This document shows, piece after piece, positions 1 to 7,827 of a stretch of DNA of 23,986 nt; positions within the stretch are counted from its first letter, which is position 1; the number at the start of each line of letters is the position of its first letter. A program made the position numbers and the translations under genes. The DNA lies in contig PMCE01000544.1 of the NCBI GenBank assembly GCA_003154025.1, forward strand, positions 1-23,986, read 5' to 3'. Under the pieces are notes generated by a model that saw nothing but the letters and a program-made list of their open reading frames with translations, did not search any database and was not told the DNA's origin. Source of the DNA: Syntrophaceae bacterium. Its GTDB lineage: Bacteria; Desulfobacterota; SM23-61.

Positions 1-230
1 TCATCCTCCGATGAATCGGTAATCTCTTTTCCGTTTAGGATCACCTTTCCCTTAGTGGGGCGCTCAAGCCCGGAAAGCAGCGAAAGGAGGGTCGTCTTGC
101 CGCAGCCGGATTTTCCGACCAGGCAGACGAATTCGCCGGCAGCGACGGAGATAGAAACTCCCTTGACCACCTCCAGCTCGCCATATTTTTTGCTCAGGTT
201 TGAGCCGGATAAAATCTTTGAATTATTCAT
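1..230 (-). CDS. ABC transporter ATP-binding protein (partial, N-terminal 76 residues)
   Basis: This is the start of an ABC ATPase whose remainder lies beyond the left edge of the window. The visible 76 residues contain a typical N-terminal strand region followed by a Walker A motif, GKSGCGKTT, at about residues 39-47; the signature, Walker B and H-loop regions are not in the window. The ATG at 228-230 overlaps the last codons and stop (TAA, 223-225) of the FtsX-type permease upstream by 8 bases, so the two are almost certainly translationally coupled partners. By family knowledge this is a LolD/MacB-type ATPase energising the permease. The substrate cannot be read from the sequence. Confidence 0.93.
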   Translation of the reverse strand, partial: MNNSKILSGSNLSKKYGELEVVKGVSISVAAGEFVCLVGKSGCGKTTLLSLLSGLERPTKGKVILNGKEITDSSED

Positions 231-1476
231 GCCGCAAAACCTCCGAAGGTTTGATTTTAGCAACGTGCCTGCCCAGCAACCCGCCCGTCAGACCCCCGAT
301 GAAGATGGAAAGCAGGACGGCAAAGGAAGCCAGGGTCCACGGGATGTGAACGGGAAGCCGCAACGTCTTGTAGATTTGGTCCCCTCCGCCGGGAAGAAAA
401 TGAGGGTTAGGGGCCATATCCCAGGGGATGGGGATATTGACCTTCATAAAACTTAACCCGAAGCTGACCACCAGGGCGATCAATAATCCCAGAATACCCG
501 CCAGGAAACATTGGACCACGGATTCCGTCAAAAGCTGGGCCACCACGTTCCGATTGGTCCAGCCCACGGCTTTCAAGACCCCGATCTCTCTCGCCCGCTC
601 GGCGATGTTCCCGGCCATCGTTTTGAAGGCGATCAGGACGGCAACGATGATAGCGATCAGGGAAGCGGCCAGGGTGAACTTGTCGGAAAGGGCAAAAAGA
701 CTGCCCAAAAGCTTCAAAAAGGATTCCGGGGTGGCAACTGTGGCTTTTTTTCCAAGAATTTCCTTTAAGGAAGCCGCCAGGGGGGTGATCTTCTCCTGGT
801 CCGCTTTAATGAAAAGCAGGTTCACATCCCCCGGAGCAAAGGGGGAGACAGTTTGCAGGTTTTTGGACGAGGCTGCCAGCCCTTCCGCGTCTGCCAGTGA
901 CATATAAAGGTTGGCTACGGCGATCTTGGCGGCCCGCGAGGCATCCATAAGGCCTACTACCGAAAATTTGCTGCCGTTTACCGATACCATATCCCCGACT
1001 CGGATGCCGAATTGCCGGGCATATGCAGCTTCGACCAAAGCTTCTGATTTTCCGTCATCTAGGAATCTCCCCTCGGTCACCGCGGAACGGAGGACCGCCG
1101 GGCCGATGGTGTTATTCTGTTCGATCCCCAACACGATCCAGGCTTGTTTGGTATCAAAAACCCAGAGGAGGACCGCTTTCCCTATTCCCCGAATGCCGGG
1201 CAGGGACCGGATCTTTTCCACCTCTTCTTTGCGGATGGTCACAGCAGAGCAGGGAAAGACCGCCCCGGTCAGCTCTTTGGGAACATCCCCCGGACGTTGA
1301 ACGGTTATATCCGCCCCGATCTCCTTCAAGGGAGCATGGGCCGCCTGGCGGTAAGCCATAGAGAGGGCATTTATGATGATCAGCAAGGCAATGCCGATGG
1401 AAAGACCCAGAATGGCGGTTAAGGTTCTTCGTCTCTGATAATAAAGCTCCCGAACTAAATACCCCACATTCATCAT
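223..1476 (-). CDS. MacB/FtsX-type ABC transporter permease
   Basis: A 417-residue inner-membrane permease with the MacB/LolC layout: one transmembrane helix near the N-terminus (about residues 19-41), a large periplasmic domain, then three C-terminal helices forming the FtsX domain. The first of these is followed by the typical cytoplasmic stretch ERAREIGVLKAVGWT, and the protein ends in a conserved basic tail, KIKPSEVLRHE. It starts with tandem ATG codons at 1471-1476, preceded by AGGAG. It lies 16 bases after a CpxP-like gene and overlaps its ATPase partner, so it belongs to the sigma/anti-sigma/sensor operon. MacB-like systems use ATP hydrolysis for mechanotransmission or efflux from the periplasm. 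The substrate is unknown; placement behind a sensor module suggests a stress or toxic-compound role. Confidence 0.93.
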   Translation of the reverse strand: MMNVGYLVRELYYQRRRTLTAILGLSIGIALLIIINALSMAYRQAAHAPLKEIGADITVQRPGDVPKELTGAVFPCSAVTIRKEEVEKIRSLPGIRGIGKAVLLWVFDTKQAWIVLGIEQNNTIGPAVLRSAVTEGRFLDDGKSEALVEAAYARQFGIRVGDMVSVNGSKFSVVGLMDASRAAKIAVANLYMSLADAEGLAASSKNLQTVSPFAPGDVNLLFIKADQEKITPLAASLKEILGKKATVATPESFLKLLGSLFALSDKFTLAASLIAIIVAVLIAFKTMAGNIAERAREIGVLKAVGWTNRNVVAQLLTESVVQCFLAGILGLLIALVVSFGLSFMKVNIPIPWDMAPNPHFLPGGGDQIYKTLRLPVHIPWTLASFAVLLSIFIGGLTGGLLGRHVAKIKPSEVLRHE

Positions 1477-1492
1477 TCACTCCTGCTCTTCT

Positions 1493-1954
1493 TTATTTAA
1501 TCTGTCCTGCAGCCATGCCTTGACTCATCAGAGCAAAAAACTGGTTCTGCTGCTTGGCATCGAGAATCTTCTTGGATTCGAGGATGTGCGTAATGACTTC
1601 TCTTTGAATCTGATCCTGGATTCCAGCTATTTCTTTCCGCAGGCCCTCTACCTGAACTGGGTCAACCTCTTTCTGCCCCAGAAGTTCTACGAGACGCTCG
1701 TTTTTCCCCTTCATGGCCAATTCCAATTTGCCAAGCTGCTCATGGAAATTTTGAGCCAGGGGCTCCATCTGCGCCAGCTGAGGGGCGGATAGACCCAGGT
1801 GCTGATATAGGTGCTGATGAGAAGGCGACAATGGGCAAGGCCCCTCTTTCGCCAGGGAGGCTTCGCGGTAATACCGGAATCCCATGGTGCCCAAGACGGA
1901 GGCGTTGATGGCCAACGACAGAAACAGGATGAATACGAACAGCTTGCCTCTCAT
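1493..1954 (-). CDS. CnrX/CpxP/Spy-like periplasmic sensor or chaperone, membrane anchored
   Basis: A 153-residue protein with an N-terminal hydrophobic helix (about residues 4-24) and a helical periplasmic part. The fold is suggested by a helix containing LGLSAPQLAQMEPLA and a C-terminal LDAKQQNQFFALMS segment that resembles the LTxxQ motif of Spy/CpxP/ZraP proteins. The hydrophobic segment lacks an obvious cleavage site and may act as an anchor, as in CnrX. Its ATG overlaps the anti-sigma stop codon (ATGA, 1951-1954), which indicates translational coupling. The order sigma, anti-sigma, CnrX-like matches the logic of CnrYXH-type metal-sensing modules, where the periplasmic protein modulates the anti-sigma factor. 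Metal binding is inferred; no clear His/Cys cluster is seen apart from one His pair in SHQHLYQH. Confidence 0.85.
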   Translation of the reverse strand: MRGKLFVFILFLSLAINASVLGTMGFRYYREASLAKEGPCPLSPSHQHLYQHLGLSAPQLAQMEPLAQNFHEQLGKLELAMKGKNERLVELLGQKEVDPVQVEGLRKEIAGIQDQIQREVITHILESKKILDAKQQNQFFALMSQGMAAGQIK

Positions 1955-2448
1955 CGACGATCCCCCTCTCCTTGGCTCGCCATGCGTATATATTGATCCC
2001 CCAATGTTCCCGGAGGTATGGGATCGAAAGCCTTGAGGGAAAAGACATCGCTGGCGGCCTGAGATTGAACGGCCCGGCTCGGCTGAAAGGGGAATATGTC
2101 ACTTCTCCCCAAAAAGCTCCCCAAAAAGGCCCCGATGAGAATCCCGGCGATCAAAAGAGTCGAAGTGGCCCAAGAAGACGAAAAGCCCTGGAAAAGCCAG
2201 CGGAAGCCCGCGGGGGAGGAGGCTCTATTAGATTCGTTGATCTTTTTGACCAGTTGACCATAAAAAACCGGATCCGGGATGATCTCTTGGGAGTCCCCCA
2301 ACGCCTGCCAAACGCTTTCCAATTCTGCATAGCGTTCACGACAGGCCGAGCAGCTTTCCAGATGGCTGCCGACTTCCTCCTTCTCTCGCGGCATCAGTTC
2401 TCCATCCTGAAAAGCGGAAAGCCTCTTCTGTACCCAACGGCATTTCAT
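1951..2448 (-). CDS. Zinc-finger transmembrane anti-sigma factor (ZAS, zf-HC2)
   Basis: A protein of about 165 residues whose N-terminus carries the zinc-binding anti-sigma pattern C3-x25-H29-x3-C33-x2-C36 (HLESCSAC), followed by a linker, a single transmembrane segment at about residues 94-113 and a periplasmic tail. It should hold the ECF sigma factor encoded just upstream at the inner membrane and release it on an envelope signal. The ATG at 2446-2448 is taken as start; an in-frame GTG at 2458-2460 is a possible alternative that adds four residues. The gene follows the sigma gene by about 50 bases and overlaps the CpxP/CnrX-like gene by four bases. Confidence 0.92.
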   Translation of the reverse strand: MKCRWVQKRLSAFQDGELMPREKEEVGSHLESCSACRERYAELESVWQALGDSQEIIPDPVFYGQLVKKINESNRASSPAGFRWLFQGFSSSWATSTLLIAGILIGAFLGSFLGRSDIFPFQPSRAVQSQAASDVFSLKAFDPIPPGTLGDQYIRMASQGEGDRR

Positions 2449-2501
2449 CAGATCACCCACCTTCTATAAGATTAAACAACTCAAAAAGGAAAAACCTGCG
2501 G

Positions 2502-3083
2502 TCATTTTTTCGAATGAATCAATTTTTCTTGGAGGTTTTTTTTGGCCCTTACGAGCAACGATTCAACAGCAGAAACCGAACACTCCATTATTTTTGCGAT
2601 TTCATGATAAGAAAGGTTGTCATATCTCTTCAAAATCAACGCCATTCTCTGACTTTCCGGGAGGCTCTGGAGGGCATCGGAGATCTGGCGGCTGCGTTCC
2701 TCGGCCAGTAAGAGATCCTCCGCCGAGGGGGAGACATTGCTTCCCTCGTCCCAGGTCTGGCCCTCTTCTCCCGGACTCCCCCCAAAAAGCAATTTCTTTT
2801 TACCGAAGGACTTCAGTTCATTGAGGCAAAGATTTGCGGTAATTCGATAAATCCAGGTAGTAAATTTGGCCTTGGCCTCATAACGCTTGGCTGCCCGCCA
2901 AACCCTTATAAACACTTCCTGCGCCAGATCTCTGGCCATCGTCCGGTCTCCGACGTAGCGATAAACGAGATTCAGGACGGAAGTCTGATGTCTCCGCACG
3001 AGGGTTTCAAATGCCAACTCGTCCCCCCCGGCAGTCCGGGACATCAGCTCTTCGCTCGGAAAAGCATCTAATTTTGTTGTCAT
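2502..3083 (-). CDS. ECF RNA polymerase sigma-70 factor
   Basis: A 193-residue extracytoplasmic-function sigma factor. Region 2 is recognisable from ARDLAQEVFIRVWRA followed by FTTWIYRITANLCLNELK (core binding and -10 recognition). Region 4 is seen in LPESQRMALILKRYDNLSY and the helix-turn-helix EIAKIMECSVSAVESLLVRA (-35 recognition). There is no sigma-1.1 or region 3, as expected for the family. It is followed by a zinc-finger anti-sigma gene and a CpxP/CnrX-like gene, so its likely job is to turn on this cluster, including the MacB-like exporter, on a periplasmic signal. The ribosome binding site before the ATG is weak (CGGAAT). Target promoters cannot be named from this window. Confidence 0.96.
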   Translation of the reverse strand: MTTKLDAFPSEELMSRTAGGDELAFETLVRRHQTSVLNLVYRYVGDRTMARDLAQEVFIRVWRAAKRYEAKAKFTTWIYRITANLCLNELKSFGKKKLLFGGSPGEEGQTWDEGSNVSPSAEDLLLAEERSRQISDALQSLPESQRMALILKRYDNLSYHEIAKIMECSVSAVESLLVRAKKNLQEKLIHSKK

Positions 3084-3134
3084 TTGATTCCGGGCAGCTC
3101 GTTCGCGGAAGGACCTTAAGAAATTACATTCTTT

Positions 3135-3566
3135 TCATTGCGTACTTTTTCTATCATCTTTCTTGGAGGGTCGCAAAAAATTGACTACCCGCTCCGCCGC
3201 CTCCTGGGCAGCACCCGAAAACTGGATGTATTTCATGCCTCTTTTGTTCATGGCCTCGACCATAATCGGACCAAATCTTCCGGCTACAAGAACCCCTACC
3301 CCTTTTTGAGCCAGGTAGTCCACCACGAGGGGAGCGGCTTCGCCCGCTTTTGGAAGGAAGGGATTGTTCACCACCTGGACAAAATCCGTTCCGCTGAAGA
3401 GAAGGTAGTATCGACTTCGGGCTGCAAAGGGGCTCACCAGGGAGGTAGCCTCCACATCTTCAGAAGCCACGGCAATAAGGAAGGGCTCCGCTCTGCTCTC
3501 CAGGGAAGGCATCAAGAGTAGGGCCAACGCGGCCAAGACCAGATTCACACTCCGCGTATTTTTCAT
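3135..3566 (-). CDS. Exported NifX/NifB-type FeMo-cofactor-binding-domain protein
   Basis: A 143-residue protein with a clear signal peptide (basic start, hydrophobic residues about 8-20, then SRA before the mature EPFLIAVAS). The mature part matches the dinitrogenase iron-molybdenum cofactor domain shared by NifX, NafY and the NifB C-terminus: an opening strand IAVASEDVEATS, a middle GEAAPLVVDYLAQKGVGVLVAG, then RFGPIMVEAMNKRG and a helix with a hydrophobic end. Known members are usually cytoplasmic and bind iron-sulfur or Mo-Fe clusters; here the domain is predicted to be exported, which is unusual. It sits between the beta-barrel gene and the ECF sigma gene and has a strong ribosome binding site (AGGAGGT). 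Its function in the envelope is unknown. Confidence 0.8.
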   Translation of the reverse strand: MKNTRSVNLVLAALALLLMPSLESRAEPFLIAVASEDVEATSLVSPFAARSRYYLLFSGTDFVQVVNNPFLPKAGEAAPLVVDYLAQKGVGVLVAGRFGPIMVEAMNKRGMKYIQFSGAAQEAAERVVNFLRPSKKDDRKSTQ

Positions 3567-3595
3567 CCTGACCTCCTATGCGCACAAAGAAAACC

Positions 3596-4945
3596 TTAAA
3601 AGAAATACCTGACTCGGAATTCTGCCTTAAAATCATTCGGCTTTTCTCCGAATTCGGTGTTTCCTCCTCCAACAATAAAAAATGTCTTCAATCGGAACTC
3701 CCAATTAGTGATGCCAATATACAGTAGCTCTGGGGTAACGGTAAAACTTCGGTCCTTTACATTCATGATCGTTGTGACGGCCGGGGTAAAATAGAGGATG
3801 TCAAATGGTTCCAGCTGACTGATGCGCAAATAAAGATACTCCCTCTGGGGCGTATTCCGACCATAGCCTCCCTGCGCCAGGTTCGCAGCCTTATTGATTT
3901 GGCTAGTATCCCCGGTTCTCAGAAACAGGTTGTACCCTTTGTTTACGAAGGAATAAAAATCATCCATCTGACTTCCGGTATACCCGAGTCCATTAAAGAA
4001 ATACTCCAGGAGATAGGTGGTTGATTTTTCCGTAAGGTACCTGATTCCCAGGAGATAGCTCCACGCATCATAATCTTGGTTAGACACAATTCCGTTGCTG
4101 CTCACTACTCTTTTCGAAAAGTCTTCGATGAACGCGAGTTCCCCGTGAATCTCAAGATTGGTGCTGATATTCCTGGAGAAATCCATCCCATACCGGGTGG
4201 TTTTGCTACCTCCGCTGGAGTAGATAAAATCAATATCCGTGTCATAAAGGAGGAGGTACAACTTTGCGGCCATGTTGGGGTTCGAAGGAATATTGGACGG
4301 GGCCTGGTTAGGATTGGCTGGGCTTTGAGCATAATCTGTATTCATGGGGTTGATGACCGGCAAAAACACAGGAGTAAAGGATAGGGTTTTTAATGGTCCG
4401 GAAAAACTTTTGGTGTAATCCCCGGAAATTGTCCAAAAGCCCTCCAGGGCCTGATCCGGGTCATTAGGGTCTTTAGGACGGTCAATAAATGCAACCGGAT
4501 TCCAGGCATACCCTTTGCCCCATTTAAAGGTCCTTTTTCCTATGTCGATATGGTATGAGTCAGTGGGTTTGAAAGACATAAATCCTTCATAAAGCCTCCC
4601 GTTACTGTACCAGCCCTGGTAGGTGTTGTTAAGATCCTCGTTGGCCCTGAAGAAATACCGAACGGTCCCGCCATCGGCGAGTTTATCTTCATAACTTCCT
4701 TCCAACTGGAGCCGGCTATTATATTCCGGAGTCGTGGCTCCTACGTTATAATTGTAAAAATTGGTCTTATATAAGGCGGCGCTCTTATCCAAAACGTTGA
4801 GCACCGGCCTAACCTCCGCGAAACCACCCAGGTGATAAGGCTTCTTCTCGGTTTCCGAAGCCTCGAACTTGTACTCTTCCGCGCCCATGGCCCAAGAGGG
4901 AAAAAACACAAGAAAGAGTATTGGGGCGAGAATTGGTTTTATCAT
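3596..4945 (-). CDS. Outer-membrane beta-barrel protein (DUF1302-like)
   Basis: A protein of about 449 residues with a signal peptide (hydrophobic stretch ending in PSWAMGA) and a mature part rich in alternating aromatic and polar residues typical of beta strands. It ends in RVRYFF, the terminal phenylalanine expected of outer-membrane barrels inserted by BAM. The segment GKRTFKWGKGYAWNPVAF resembles the conserved motif of DUF1302/alginate-export-like barrels, though I rate that family match as tentative. The ATG at 4943-4945 is preferred because the signal peptide then begins normally; an upstream ATG at 4978 would add eleven residues. Lying after the ABC pair and the LolA-like gene, it is the likely outer-membrane end of that system. 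Confidence 0.85.
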   Translation of the reverse strand: MIKPILAPILFLVFFPSWAMGAEEYKFEASETEKKPYHLGGFAEVRPVLNVLDKSAALYKTNFYNYNVGATTPEYNSRLQLEGSYEDKLADGGTVRYFFRANEDLNNTYQGWYSNGRLYEGFMSFKPTDSYHIDIGKRTFKWGKGYAWNPVAFIDRPKDPNDPDQALEGFWTISGDYTKSFSGPLKTLSFTPVFLPVINPMNTDYAQSPANPNQAPSNIPSNPNMAAKLYLLLYDTDIDFIYSSGGSKTTRYGMDFSRNISTNLEIHGELAFIEDFSKRVVSSNGIVSNQDYDAWSYLLGIRYLTEKSTTYLLEYFFNGLGYTGSQMDDFYSFVNKGYNLFLRTGDTSQINKAANLAQGGYGRNTPQREYLYLRISQLEPFDILYFTPAVTTIMNVKDRSFTVTPELLYIGITNWEFRLKTFFIVGGGNTEFGEKPNDFKAEFRVRYFF

Positions 4946-5033
4946 TCGTGTCGGTCTCAAGAAGGTTCTTGCCTCCATCCTTCCCCCATCAAGGGGGGAA
5001 GGAAACCGTTTCCGTTTCAGATTAGATTGTCCA

Positions 5034-5762
5034 TTAACGGATCGAATCCATATTCGGCATGAAGGTCAAAGTAAAGACTTCATCCTTGAAATCTTTCTTC
5101 TTAATTTTAGCGAAGAGCATGATCGATTTATAGTCCTTGTACAGCGGGCTGTCCGTCTCTATCGTGGCCGGGCGGACGATCCCGCCGCCAAAATCTTTGA
5201 TCTCCTTAAAATACAACGTTTTGATGAGCATCCCTGCTTCGGTGAGGCATTCAATCTTGGTGGGTGTCTTTTTATCTTTATCTACCCACATCTTCAGGCG
5301 GTCGTAGGCCACGGTTTTGTTCTTGGCCTTCAGGTGTAGGAGGTACTCATTCCCCGTCTCTTTCACTTCCTCCACATTGTATTCCGCCGAATAATCCAGG
5401 TTTAAAATATCGGCATTGTTAAAGACTCCCCCGATTACCGACTGGAGGCTGGTTATGCGGATCGGTTTCCCCACGTTGGGAATGTAGAGCCACATGTTCT
5501 CTCCCAGCCTCAGGGTGCTCCTCCCTTTCTCGCTGGCCGGGGCCAGGAAGATTGCGGCCACTTTATCGACCCCCTTTTTTACCGAAAAGAGGGTATACTC
5601 CTTTTTCTTCCCGTCGGGCTCGACATTGATGAGCTTTCGGTACAATTCATAGGATTCGGGGTTGAGATTGCGGTCAATCTGGACCAGCAGCTGGGGGCCA
5701 TCAACGGCGTAGGCCGGGACGGCAATGAGTAGAGCAAACAAAAAAATCAAAATATTCTTCAT
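5034..5762 (-). CDS. LolA-like outer-membrane lipoprotein-sorting protein
   Basis: A 242-residue periplasmic protein with a signal peptide (MKNILIFLFALLIAVPAYA) and a mature region that fits the LolA/LolB-like half-barrel family often named 'outer membrane lipoprotein-sorting protein'. Supporting traits are the length, repeated beta-strand patterns, and segments such as GENMWLYIPNVGKPIRI and DRLKMWVDKDKKTPTKIEC. Family members carry lipids or lipoproteins across the periplasm. The ATG at 5760-5762 has a GAGAGG ribosome binding site; an in-frame GTG two codons upstream is less likely. It lies between an ABC permease and a beta-barrel gene, which suggests it shuttles a hydrophobic cargo between the two membranes. 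The cargo is unknown. Confidence 0.88.
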   Translation of the reverse strand: MKNILIFLFALLIAVPAYAVDGPQLLVQIDRNLNPESYELYRKLINVEPDGKKKEYTLFSVKKGVDKVAAIFLAPASEKGRSTLRLGENMWLYIPNVGKPIRITSLQSVIGGVFNNADILNLDYSAEYNVEEVKETGNEYLLHLKAKNKTVAYDRLKMWVDKDKKTPTKIECLTEAGMLIKTLYFKEIKDFGGGIVRPATIETDSPLYKDYKSIMLFAKIKKKDFKDEVFTLTFMPNMDSIR

Positions 5763-5799
5763 ATCCACCTCTCCCGTGCTCCAGGGTTATGCTCCACGC

Positions 5800-5869
5800 T
5801 AAAGGCAGGGAAGCCCTTTGCCCTTTGTGTTTTTCCTTGCGCCTTTCACCCTGCTCCTTGCACCTTCTT
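5800..5869. repeat. Degenerate pyrimidine-rich tandem repeat between permease and LolA-like genes
   Basis: The spacer contains successive short degenerate units such as CCCTTTG, CCTTGCG, CCTTTCAC and CCTTGCACC on the plus strand, spaced about seven to eight bases apart. It is non-coding and lies inside the ABC/LolA/barrel gene run. The sequence shows only low-complexity periodicity; any role in transcript stability is speculation. Confidence 0.4.
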
Positions 5870-7108
5870 TTATACGTGACGTAGCGCTTTGATCGGCTCC
5901 ATTCGGGACGCTTTGTAGGCGGGCTGCAGGCTCGCGAAAATGGAGATCAGGATGACGATGCCCGATATGATCAGGATATCCATCGGGGCAATAGTGGTTT
6001 TGAGAATCAGGCCCTTTTGTTGACCGAAATCAAACGTAATACCCGCGAAATTGAGAATTAGAATAATGATCAACCCCAGGATGTCTCCGATTAGCACCCC
6101 GATCACTCCCAGGCAGAATCCCTCTATCGTAAACATAGAAAGAATTTTTCTTGGCAGGGTACCAATAGCCGCAATCGTTCCAATTTCTCGCACCCTTTCG
6201 TACACCGCCATAATCATCACGTTCATAATGCTGATCAGAACCACGGCCACCAGCATGATTTTAACGAAAATGGTCATTACATCAATCATTCGGGCAATGT
6301 TATAGAAGGGGGTAAGCTTTTCCCAGGAATGCACTTCAAAAATTGGAGTCCCCTTTTTGTTTACATATTTTGCCAGGAGACCATCCAGCCTCTCCGCGAA
6401 GGAATCGACCTTCCCGAAATCTTTCAACCGGATGGCTACCTCGCTGACCTCCATCTCTCCCATTCTCAGGACCTCCATAGCATCTTCAATATGGATATAT
6501 CCATCCCGACCTCCAGGACCTGTGGCGCTTTCCAATATACCGGAGACTGTAAATTGTTTGCCGTTTACTGATCCATCTTGGTTCGTGGCTACGATGACGA
6601 TGGGATCTCCAACCTTCACCCCCATCCCTCTGGCCAGGAGTTCAGGGATCAGGATTTCTCCTCTGCCGAGGTTTTTACGACCTGTTTTGATTCGTGATGG
6701 GAGTAAAGGAAGCGTTTTGAATTCCCGATCTGGATATATCCCGTTGAGCCGAATGTTCGTCGTCTCCACAAAATTGCTGAATAGCCCACCAAATTTTAGC
6801 CTCGGGGAATAGGCTTCAATCTCCGGCTGGGTATTGAAGAGTTCATCCAGCGATTTGACCGCCGGGGGCTTCAGGTTCAAATTCAGGGGAAGGTTTTCGA
6901 TGGCGGCGAGGTACCCCTTACGGTGAACCTGAAGCTGTCCAATGACGGAATCCGTGATCTGCCCGATCATCATGTTTTTGAAAGACCCAGATACAGAGAT
7001 ATAGCTCAGCACGAAAACAACGCCGATGGTGATGAGAGAAGCCGTCAATAGAGTCCTTCTTTTATATCGAAGAAGATTTCTGATGGCGATTTTAAAAAGA
7101 TTACCCAT
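5870..7108 (-). CDS. FtsX/LolC-type ABC transporter permease
   Basis: A 412-residue permease with one N-terminal helix (about residues 17-39), a long periplasmic domain and three C-terminal helices, matching the LolCE/MacB class. The cytoplasmic loop YERVREIGTIAAIGTLPRK and the terminal QPAYKASRMEPIKALRHV are characteristic of FtsX-domain proteins. The ATG at 7106-7108 is chosen because it overlaps the ATPase stop codon by eight bases (ATGGGTAA) and starts the usual GNLFKIAIRNLLRYKRR opening; a longer reading to 7213 would run inside the ATPase gene. With the ATPase, the LolA-like protein and the beta-barrel it forms a plausible Lol-like trans-envelope pathway for lipid or lipoprotein traffic. 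Confidence 0.94.
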   Translation of the reverse strand: MGNLFKIAIRNLLRYKRRTLLTASLITIGVVFVLSYISVSGSFKNMMIGQITDSVIGQLQVHRKGYLAAIENLPLNLNLKPPAVKSLDELFNTQPEIEAYSPRLKFGGLFSNFVETTNIRLNGIYPDREFKTLPLLPSRIKTGRKNLGRGEILIPELLARGMGVKVGDPIVIVATNQDGSVNGKQFTVSGILESATGPGGRDGYIHIEDAMEVLRMGEMEVSEVAIRLKDFGKVDSFAERLDGLLAKYVNKKGTPIFEVHSWEKLTPFYNIARMIDVMTIFVKIMLVAVVLISIMNVMIMAVYERVREIGTIAAIGTLPRKILSMFTIEGFCLGVIGVLIGDILGLIIILILNFAGITFDFGQQKGLILKTTIAPMDILIISGIVILISIFASLQPAYKASRMEPIKALRHV

Positions 7109-7805
7109 TATTCTTCCCTCCTTGAACTCTTTTCCCAACCAATTCCCCGTCTTCCAGTGAGTAGATGATCTCTGCCTCGCCCACAATTTTCTGGTCATGA
7201 GTGGAAAAGACAAATGTTGTTTTAAGTTCGTCTTTCATCTTTTTCATGAGATCGATCACCGTAAAGGCCGTCGCGTGGTCTAGGTTCGCCGTTGGCTCAT
7301 CGGCCAGCACCAGTTGGGGATTGGTGACCAGGGCTCTGGCCACGGCCACCCTCTGTTTCTGTCCCCCCGAAATCTGATCAGGATACTTATCCTTCTGTCC
7401 GATCATTCCTACCGCCTCTAAAAGCGCCAGGACTCTCTTTCTTCTCTCTGCTCCAGGTACCTTCTGAACCATGAGCAGGGGGTATTCAATATTCTCAAAA
7501 ACTGTCAGAACCGGGATGAGGTTGAAATCCTGGAAAATGAACCCGAGGTGATTTCCCCGAAAGTTGGCGCTCTGGTTCCGATCCAGGTGCACCACATCTG
7601 TGCCTGCAACCTGCAGATTCCCGTCGGTCGGCTTATCCAGGCACCCGATAAGGTTTAAAAGGGTCGTCTTTCCGCTCCCCGAGGGTCCGACGAAGGAAAC
7701 GAACGACGCCGGTTCAATAGCAAAGCTGACACCTCTTAGGGCTCTGACGGTTACTTCCCCCACCTGATAGTCTTTGCTAAGTTTTTCAGCTACAATTAAT
7801 CCCAT
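7101..7805 (-). CDS. LolD/MacB-type ABC transporter ATP-binding protein
   Basis: A complete 234-residue ATPase: Walker A GPSGSGKTT (residues 40-48), Q-loop at Gln92, signature SGGQKQRVAVARAL (about 146-159), Walker B LVLADE (165-170) followed by PTANLD, and the switch histidine in STHD (about 201-204). These place it in the LolD/MacB/FtsE group, which pairs with FtsX-type permeases. The ATG at 7803-7805 follows an excellent GAAAGGAGAT ribosome binding site; an upstream in-frame ATG would reach back into the preceding gene. It overlaps its permease by eight bases and follows the membrane-protein gene by 22 bases. Confidence 0.96.
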   Translation of the reverse strand: MGLIVAEKLSKDYQVGEVTVRALRGVSFAIEPASFVSFVGPSGSGKTTLLNLIGCLDKPTDGNLQVAGTDVVHLDRNQSANFRGNHLGFIFQDFNLIPVLTVFENIEYPLLMVQKVPGAERRKRVLALLEAVGMIGQKDKYPDQISGGQKQRVAVARALVTNPQLVLADEPTANLDHATAFTVIDLMKKMKDELKTTFVFSTHDQKIVGEAEIIYSLEDGELVGKRVQGGKNNG

Positions 7806-7827
7806 AAGATCTCCTTTCAGAATTTTT

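Noticed and set aside
7109..7213. N-terminal extension of the second permease to 7213
   Set aside because: It would lie within the ATPase coding region, and the added residues are unlike FtsX permease starts.
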